Source: JBEVEP01 sp040512755
GTDB taxonomy: Bacteria; Pseudomonadota; Alphaproteobacteria; Rhizobiales; Rhizobiaceae
Direction of reading: 5' to 3'
DNA: 28,978 nt
NCBI GenBank assembly: GCA_040512755.1
Contig: JBEVEP010000052.1
Span: 1-28,978 of the forward strand
Shown: positions 23,324-28,978 of the stretch, piece after piece
Layout of the letters: each line of letters opens with the position of its first letter
Position numbering within the stretch: the first letter of the stretch is position 1
Notes under the pieces: generated by a model
Databases searched by the model: none
Seen by the model: only the letters and a program-made list of their open reading frames with translations
Told to the model about the DNA's origin: nothing
Translations under genes and position numbers: made by a program

Positions 23324-26202
23324 GCCAGCGGATACTGTTCCTTCAAGAGTTTGATGACGGCGTCGCCTGACATAGGTGCGCCGAAGGAGAAGCTCTGGAC
23401 GTATTCGCATCCCATCTGGCGAAGCTGCAGTGCGTCGCTTTCGTCCGAAACCCCCTCCGCAATAACCGATAGTCCCAAATCGTGGGCCATATTGATCATG
23501 GAACGCAAGAGAACCTCACGCTTGGGCGTGGCGTCGTCGACAAAGCTCTTATCGATCTTGATCGTGTCGAACGGAAACCGCGTGAGATAGGCGAGCGAGG
23601 AGTAGCCCGTGCCGAAATCGTCGAGCGACAGGCCGATGCCGAGCTTCTTCAGCTTCGAAAGCACGTGGTTGGACTGTTCGGGATTGTCCATGACGAGCGA
23701 TTCAGTGAGTTCCAGGCGGAAGCAACGCGGTTTCAGATTGGCGCGGGCGATCACCGAGCGGACATCCGTAACGAGATCGCGCCGGATAAGCTGGCGGCTG
23801 GAAAGATTCACCGAGACGGACAGGGGGACATCGCCGATCTGCCGCTGCCACTCGGCCAGGTCGTCGGCGGCGCGCTGCATAACGAACAGACCGAGCTGCA
23901 CGATCAGTCCGCAGCTTTCCGCGACGGGGATGAAATCACTTGGCGGGATGGCGCCGCGGCGGGGATGCTCCCAGCGTAGAAGGGCCTCGAAGCCGGCCAC
24001 CGACCGGTCCTCAAGCCGTACGATCGGTTGATAGGCGAGCGTGAACTCCTTGCGCTCAATGGCGCGGCGAAGGTCGGATTCCAGCTGCAGGCGGTCGGTT
24101 CCGACCGAGCGGAAAGCGGGCCTGAACGGCTCAATGCGATCTCCGCCGAAACGCTTCGCCTGATGCATCGCGAGCTCGGCATCCTTTACCATGTCCTCCG
24201 CTGAGGGCTGCCCTTGCGTCCACGTGATGAGGCCGATCGAGGCGGTAAGCACGATCTCTCGTTTGGCAAAGGTGATAGGCGCGCGTATCGCCTGCTTGAT
24301 CGCATCCGCCACGGCGGCAATCCGGGCAGGCTCCTGTTCTGAGAGCAGCAGGAACGCGAATTGGTCCCCCGCGATGCGCGAGAGGGAGTCGCGGGGCTTG
24401 AGCAGCCGGTGGAGCCGCCTTGCGATCGTCAGTAGGATCGTGTCGCCGGCGGAAATACCAAGGCCGTCATTGACTTGCTTGAAGCGATCAAGATCGATGA
24501 TGAAGACGGTCGGCTTGATCGTCTCTTCGCCTTTGGCGATCGAGATAATGCCGTCGAGACGGTTCAGGAACAGCTCGCGGTTCGGCAGCCCCGTGAGGTT
24601 GTCATGCACCGCATCGTGCAAAAGCCGCTCTTCAGCCTTCTTCTGTTCGGTGACGTCGACAAGCGTCCCGACACAGCGGATGACCTCGCCGTCAGAGCCA
24701 ATCACCGGCCGTGCTCGCAGGGCGAACCAGTGGTAATGCCCGTCGGCTCCACGGAGCCGGAAATGCTGTGCGACGCGGCCGCGTCTATGGTCGAGTATCG
24801 TATCCAGCGTCGTGCGAAAAGTATCCCGATCGTCGGAATGCATGACGGGAAGCCAATTGCGCGCGGGACCGGTGAGACTGTTCGAGGCGAGACCAAGCTG
24901 GCTGCTGACATCGGGCCGGGTAACGACACGGTCGCGCAACACATCCCAATCCCAGACGGTATCGCCGGCTCCGATCACCGCGAGCGCCTGCCGCTCCATG
25001 TCGCTGAAAAGACCCTGATACAGGCCGCCGCCAGCAAAGGCGTGCTGCATAACGGTAAAGCCAATCAGCAGGATGATGAGGACCAGCCCGCCACCGAGAG
25101 CGGGCTGTACGATGTCATTGTCCAGCGCGCCGGTGATCGCCATCCACGTCCCGGCAAGCCAGACCAGCACCATCAGCCAGCTCGGCACCAGCATGATGGC
25201 GCGATCATAACCCCGAATGCCAAGGTATATGACCAGCCCGATCCCTACGATTGCCGTCGCCGCGAAGGAGAAGCGGGCAATTCCTGCCGCCACTGCCGGG
25301 TCCACGACGGCGACCCCCGCAATCAAGAGCAGGCCCACGATCCAGACAAGAACGCCGTAACTGAAATGGCCGTGCCATCGGTTCAGATTGAGATAGGTGA
25401 ACAGGAAGACGACAAAGGTCGCCGCGAGTGACACTTCAGCGCCGGCGCGCCACATCTGCTCACTTCCGGGTGCTATCGCTATGACCTTGTTCAGAAAGCC
25501 GAAATCGACGCAGATGTAGGCCAGCACGGACCAGGCCAAAGCCGCTGTGGCTGGGAACATCGATGTTCCCTTGACAACGAAAAGGATGGTGAGGAAGAGC
25601 GCCAAAAGACCTGAAATGCCGATCACGATGCCCCGATAGAGCGTGTAGGAGTTGACCGAGTCCTTGAAATGCTCGGGATCCCACAGATAGACCTGCGGAA
25701 GTTTCGGCGACGCGAGCTCGGCAATGAATGTGACGACCGACCCGGGATTGAGCGTGACGCGGAAAACATCGGCATCCGGACTGGCCTGACGGTCGAGCGC
25801 GAAGCCCTCGCTTGGCGTGATGGCTGCGATCCGGCTCGATCCGAGGTCAGGCCAAAGCAGGCCGGAATTCACCAGGCGGAAATGCGGTGCAACGATCAGC
25901 CTGTCGAGCTGTTCGTCAGTGGAATTGGCGAGTGCAAACACAGCCCAGTCGCCCGTTGAGCGCGCGTCGTTTGCTTCCACCTCGATGCGCCGGACAATGC
26001 CGTCCGGTCCGGGCGCGGTCGAAACCTGAAAATTCTCGCCCTGGTCCGTGTAGATCGCGACGGCGCCGGAGAGGTCGAGAGCGACATCCCCACGAGAAAT
26101 CTTGATGGGTTCGATGGCCAGCGCCGACGAAATGGCGCACATAGTCACGATTGCCGCCAAGGCAATCGCCAATACGTTTCCGCCCCTGAAGAATCGTACC
26201 AA
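23314..26202 (-). CDS. Membrane PAS-GGDEF-EAL protein (c-di-GMP phosphodiesterase, degenerate GGDEF)
   Basis: This 962-residue protein starts with TTG at 26202. GAGG lies seven bases upstream, inside the end of the GNAT gene, and no ATG fits as well. The order is: signal or anchor segment (1-29), a periplasmic region (30-185), about seven helices (190-388, 7TMR-DISM-like), a PAS domain (about 405-520), GGDEF (525-690) and EAL (700-955). The GGDEF signature is AGDQF (611-615), and the upstream I-site reads KPRD, so cyclase activity is unlikely. The EAL domain keeps E739, N799, E834, D861-D862, K882, E916 and Q936, so c-di-GMP hydrolysis is expected. The periplasmic and PAS parts probably sense signals. 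It is the last gene of the thrC-M16-GNAT unit. Confidence 0.93.
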   Translation of the reverse strand: MVRFFRGGNVLAIALAAIVTMCAISSALAIEPIKISRGDVALDLSGAVAIYTDQGENFQVSTAPGPDGIVRRIEVEANDARSTGDWAVFALANSTDEQLDRLIVAPHFRLVNSGLLWPDLGSSRIAAITPSEGFALDRQASPDADVFRVTLNPGSVVTFIAELASPKLPQVYLWDPEHFKDSVNSYTLYRGIVIGISGLLALFLTILFVVKGTSMFPATAALAWSVLAYICVDFGFLNKVIAIAPGSEQMWRAGAEVSLAATFVVFLFTYLNLNRWHGHFSYGVLVWIVGLLLIAGVAVVDPAVAAGIARFSFAATAIVGIGLVIYLGIRGYDRAIMLVPSWLMVLVWLAGTWMAITGALDNDIVQPALGGGLVLIILLIGFTVMQHAFAGGGLYQGLFSDMERQALAVIGAGDTVWDWDVLRDRVVTRPDVSSQLGLASNSLTGPARNWLPVMHSDDRDTFRTTLDTILDHRRGRVAQHFRLRGADGHYHWFALRARPVIGSDGEVIRCVGTLVDVTEQKKAEERLLHDAVHDNLTGLPNRELFLNRLDGIISIAKGEETIKPTVFIIDLDRFKQVNDGLGISAGDTILLTIARRLHRLLKPRDSLSRIAGDQFAFLLLSEQEPARIAAVADAIKQAIRAPITFAKREIVLTASIGLITWTQGQPSAEDMVKDAELAMHQAKRFGGDRIEPFRPAFRSVGTDRLQLESDLRRAIERKEFTLAYQPIVRLEDRSVAGFEALLRWEHPRRGAIPPSDFIPVAESCGLIVQLGLFVMQRAADDLAEWQRQIGDVPLSVSVNLSSRQLIRRDLVTDVRSVIARANLKPRCFRLELTESLVMDNPEQSNHVLSKLKKLGIGLSLDDFGTGYSSLAYLTRFPFDTIKIDKSFVDDATPKREVLLRSMINMAHDLGLSVIAEGVSDESDALQLRQMGCEYVQSFSFGAPMSGDAVIKLLKEQYPLAQA

Positions 26203-26205
26203 GAA

Positions 26206-26796
26206 TCAGCCTCGCGCCTTGCCCCGCTCGTCGCAAATGAGGGCGTAAAGATAGTGATCCTGCCAGCTGCCATTGATCCGGAGGTAGGATCGCAAAAGGC
26301 CTTCGCGCTGAAATCCGGCTTTTTCAAGCACGCGGACTGAACGCGTATTGGCTGGAATACAGGCTGCTTCGATGCGGTGCAACCGCAGCGTCTCGAATGA
26401 ATAAGGTATCACCAGCTGAACCGCTTCGATCATATAGCCGCGGCCAGAATATTGTTCGCCCATCCAGTAGCCTATCTGGGCCGACTGCGAAACGCCGTGC
26501 CTGATGTTGCCGATGGTGATTCCACCCATCAGCTTGGCGGTCCGGTTCTCGAAGATGAAAAAAGCGACTGCCAGGCCTTGTTCGAAGTCCTCGCGATATC
26601 GGCGGATACGCTGCCGCCAGGCGCCGCGTTCCAGTTCGTCGGGCGACCAGCGTGGTTCCCATGGCTCGAGGAAGGCGCGACTGGATTGCCTGAGCGAGAC
26701 CCATTCGCGGTAGTCGTTTGGTTCCGGCAGGCGCAACGTGATGCGCGGCCCTTTCAGCGCCGGCACCTCTCGGCGGAAAAAAGGCAGCGGAAACAT
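26206..26796 (-). CDS. GNAT family N-acetyltransferase, RimJ/RimL-like
   Basis: The protein has 196 residues from the ATG at 26796. The open frame runs on to 27240, but that part is antisense to nothing conserved and overlaps the M16 gene. The GNAT acetyl-CoA motif is QIGYWMGEQYSGRGYMIEAV, followed by the RimJ-type LRLHRIEAACIPANTRSVRVLEKAGFQREG. Relatives acetylate the N-terminal alanine or serine of ribosomal proteins; the target here is unproven. It begins 17 bp after the M16 stop and ends three bases before the GGDEF-EAL start, inside an apparent operon. The ribosome-binding site is weak. Confidence 0.9.
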   Translation of the reverse strand: MFPLPFFRREVPALKGPRITLRLPEPNDYREWVSLRQSSRAFLEPWEPRWSPDELERGAWRQRIRRYREDFEQGLAVAFFIFENRTAKLMGGITIGNIRHGVSQSAQIGYWMGEQYSGRGYMIEAVQLVIPYSFETLRLHRIEAACIPANTRSVRVLEKAGFQREGLLRSYLRINGSWQDHYLYALICDERGKARG

Positions 26797-26813
26797 TGCT
26801 ATTGCTGCCTGTG

Positions 26814-28106
26814 TCAGACCGCAAGCTTGCGGGCGGCGACGGTCGTAGAGGGCAGAGCTTCCCTGATTGCCTCGTAGGGCGCGAGCGTGCCGACAGGACC
26901 GACCGCGGTGACGGTGGGCGTCGTTGCGAACAGCCGTGCGGAAAGATCGGTGAGACGTTCGATTGTCAGATTTGAAAGGCGCTCGACCAGTTCGTCCATG
27001 CCGATTGGCCTGCCGAACAGGAGAAGCTGCCGAGCGATCTGCGAGGCGCGACTCGCAGCACTTTCCGCGGACATCACCAGTCCGGCGCGATATTGGGCTC
27101 GCGCCCGATTGAGTTCTTCCTGATCGATACCCTCGCCCGCCCGTCGAAGTTCGCCCAGGATCACCGGGATCAGCTTCCCAATGTCGCCTTGGCCGGTGGC
27201 AGCGTGTATTCCAAAGACGCCGGTATCCGAAAAGCCCCAATGGAACGCATAAACGGAGTAACAGAGGCCGCGCTTCTCGCGGACTTCCTGGAACAGGCGC
27301 GATGACATGCCGCCGCCAAGGATCATCGACAGAACCTGCGAGGCGTAGAAATCGCGGACATGGTAGGCACGGCCCTCGAACCCCAGCACAATCTGGGCAT
27401 CCATGAGGTCGCGGTTCTCGCGATAGTCTCCACCGACATAGTGGGCGTATTGCGGGAGAGCGCTTTCGGCCTTCGGGCGGAATGAACCCAGTCGGTTTTC
27501 GACTTCGCGAACGAACTCGTCGTGCTTGATCGCGCCGGCCGCGACAACCACCATGCGCTCTGCGCCGTACTGCCGTTCCATGAAGGAATGGAGCTGTGCG
27601 GAAGTGAAGGATTTGACAGTCTCGGGTGTGCCGAGGATAGAGCGTCCGAGGGTTTGGTGGCGGAACGCCGTCTCGGTGAAGCGATCGAAGACGATATCAT
27701 CGGGCGTATCGTGCGCGGCGCCAATCTCCTGCAGGATAACATGCTGCTCGCGCTCAAGTTCCTCGGCATCGAACTTCGATTCCATGAGGATGTCGGCCAG
27801 AATATCGATGGCCAGCGGAACGTCGTCGGCAAGCACGCGCGCGTAGAACGATGTCGTCTCGACACTCGTGGCCGCGTTGATTTCGCCCCCCACATTCTCG
27901 ATCTCGGACGCAATTTTCCAAGCGCTGCGGCGGTTCGTGCCCTTGAACGCCATATGTTCCAGCAGGTGCGCGATGCCGTGTTCGTCGTCGCGCTCATTGC
28001 GAGCGCCAGACTTCACCCAAACGCCGAGTGCAACGGATTCAATATGAGGAAGGGTTTCGGTGGCGACCGTCAGGCCGTTCGACAGACGGCTTACCTCTAC
28101 ACCCAT
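26814..28106 (-). CDS. M16 family zinc peptidase (mitochondrial processing peptidase-like)
   Basis: The 430-residue protein has the inverted zinc motif HLLEH (H47, E50, H51). The third ligand is E127 (VILQE), exactly 76 residues after H51, as in the family pattern. The C-terminal half has the usual glycine-rich LGGGMSSRLFQEVREKRGLCYSV block. These bacterial proteins are the closest relatives of the mitochondrial processing peptidase beta subunit and probably degrade or process peptides. No signal peptide is visible, so a cytoplasmic location is likely. It lies 14 bp after thrC on the same strand, a common rhizobial arrangement. Confidence 0.95.
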   Translation of the reverse strand: MGVEVSRLSNGLTVATETLPHIESVALGVWVKSGARNERDDEHGIAHLLEHMAFKGTNRRSAWKIASEIENVGGEINAATSVETTSFYARVLADDVPLAIDILADILMESKFDAEELEREQHVILQEIGAAHDTPDDIVFDRFTETAFRHQTLGRSILGTPETVKSFTSAQLHSFMERQYGAERMVVVAAGAIKHDEFVREVENRLGSFRPKAESALPQYAHYVGGDYRENRDLMDAQIVLGFEGRAYHVRDFYASQVLSMILGGGMSSRLFQEVREKRGLCYSVYAFHWGFSDTGVFGIHAATGQGDIGKLIPVILGELRRAGEGIDQEELNRARAQYRAGLVMSAESAASRASQIARQLLLFGRPIGMDELVERLSNLTIERLTDLSARLFATTPTVTAVGPVGTLAPYEAIREALPSTTVAARKLAV

Positions 28107-28120
28107 GTAGTGCTTACTCC

Positions 28121-28978
28121 CTAACGCGCCTGCCTTGTATGACGGCTAATATGATCTTTCACTATTTTGAGCTCCGATGGAAGAACCACGTAGCTTTCAT
28201 CGCGCTGCATCAGCCCATCAAGCCATGCCGGAAGTTTCGGTGCAACCCCCGACGCTTGTTCGACAGCAGTTGGAAACTTGGCCGGATGAGCGGTTGCAAG
28301 AACGATCATAGGAACTTGCGCGTCACTGTTGGCAGCCGCGACATGCATGGCAGTCGCCGTATGCGGATCCAGCAAGTAGCCGCTCGTTGCAAGTGTTGCG
28401 CGGATCGTCTCGGCAGTTTCCGGCAAGGAAGAGCGCCCAGCCGAGAATTCGCGGCGGATCGCCTCAAGTTGCGCTTTTTCGATCGTGAACGCGCCGGATT
28501 GCTTTAGCCCTGCCATGTAGCGCTTCACGGTTGTAGCGTCGCGTCCGCTGGATTCAAAAAGCAGCCGTTCGAAATTGGAAGAAACCTGGATGTCCATCGA
28601 CGGGGAGGTCGTGGCGACAACGCCCTGGGTTCGGTATTCGCCGCTTTCCAATGTGCGCGCAAGAATATCATTGTCATTGGTGGCGATGACCAGGTGCTCG
28701 ATCGGCAGACCCATTCGTTTTGCGGCGTAGCCTGCAAAGATGTCCCCAAAGTTGCCGGTGGGAACCGTGAACGAGACTGGCCGGTCCGGCGCGCCAAGCG
28801 AAAGCGCGGAGGAGAAATAGTAGACGATCTGGGCCATGATGCGCGCCCAGTTGATGGAATTCACGCCGGACAGCGAGACCCGATCGCGAAAGCCATGGTC
28901 ATTGAACATGTCTTTCACGAGTGCCTGGCAATCGTCGAAATTGCCCTCGATGGCGAGCGCATGAACGTTTGAGGCCCG
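28121..28978 (-). CDS. thrC: Threonine synthase, N-terminus cut by window edge
   Basis: The frame stays open to the window edge (286 residues visible), and the missing part is N-terminal. The visible portion starts with ASNVHALAIEGNFDDCQALV, then VSLSGVNSINWARIMAQIVYY, the PLP phosphate-binding loop VPTGNFGDIFAGY, and LVIATNDNDILARTL. It ends with the C-terminal DPHTATAMH and LATAHPAKFP. These are diagnostic of the fold-type II PLP threonine synthase, which turns O-phosphohomoserine (product of ThrB) into threonine. An internal GTG at 28918 is not the true start. It heads the transcript that continues into the M16 protease gene. Confidence 0.96.
   Translation of the reverse strand, partial: RASNVHALAIEGNFDDCQALVKDMFNDHGFRDRVSLSGVNSINWARIMAQIVYYFSSALSLGAPDRPVSFTVPTGNFGDIFAGYAAKRMGLPIEHLVIATNDNDILARTLESGEYRTQGVVATTSPSMDIQVSSNFERLLFESSGRDATTVKRYMAGLKQSGAFTIEKAQLEAIRREFSAGRSSLPETAETIRATLATSGYLLDPHTATAMHVAAANSDAQVPMIVLATAHPAKFPTAVEQASGVAPKLPAWLDGLMQRDESYVVLPSELKIVKDHISRHTRQAR

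Overview
The window reads as ordinary chromosome of a Hyphomicrobiales (Rhizobiales) alphaproteobacterium, most likely from the Mesorhizobium/Phyllobacteriaceae neighbourhood. Three things point there: the GC-rich coding style, the gene order (HDAC-like/xseB...dxs-tlyA; tldD-ialB opposite ctaC-ctaD-ctaB-coxF-ctaG-ctaE-DUF983-surf1-ispH-thrB-rnhA; thrC-M16 protease-GNAT), and rhizobial-type intergenic mosaic repeats. Taxonomy is inferred from synteny and motifs, not from a database search.

Layout. 1-1221 (-): an exported S41 protease cut by the window edge. 1386-4332 (+): a small membrane protein, an HDAC-family amidohydrolase, xseB, a DUF2277 protein and a pirin. 4435-8637 (+): dxs, then a large intergenic mosaic repeat, then tlyA overlapping a RlmD/TrmA-type RNA methyltransferase. 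8785-11331 (-): a small membrane protein, tldD and an IalB-like exported protein. 11332-11697: a divergent control region. 11698-16957 (+): the aa3 cytochrome c oxidase operon, including a 52-residue CoxF. 16958-17137: a structured gap ending in an intrinsic terminator. 17138-20821 (+): DUF983, surf1, ispH, thrB, rnhA. 20841-21084: a near-perfect giant inverted repeat. 21092-22571 (-): a 1-Cys peroxiredoxin and a stand-alone DsbD-alpha-like exported protein. 22718-23323 (+): YqgE/AlgH. 23314-28978 (-): an apparent operon of thrC (cut by the edge), an M16 protease, a GNAT acetyltransferase and a membrane PAS-GGDEF-EAL protein.

How the genes work together. The centre builds cytochrome oxidase: CtaC/D/E are subunits, CtaB makes heme O, CtaG delivers copper, and Surf1 assists heme a insertion. 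Dxs and IspH are the first and last enzymes of the MEP isoprenoid pathway, which ultimately supplies the farnesyl group CtaB uses. thrB and thrC are the last two steps of threonine synthesis and lie in separate clusters. No tRNA, rRNA, CRISPR array, IS element, phage or defence gene was recognised.

I found no convincing undescribed multi-gene system. The most interesting non-gene signals are structural repeats. Two hairpin elements share an architecture while their outer stems differ in sequence yet both pair. There is also a 244-bp inverted repeat between convergent genes, and a stack of dyads behind ctaE.
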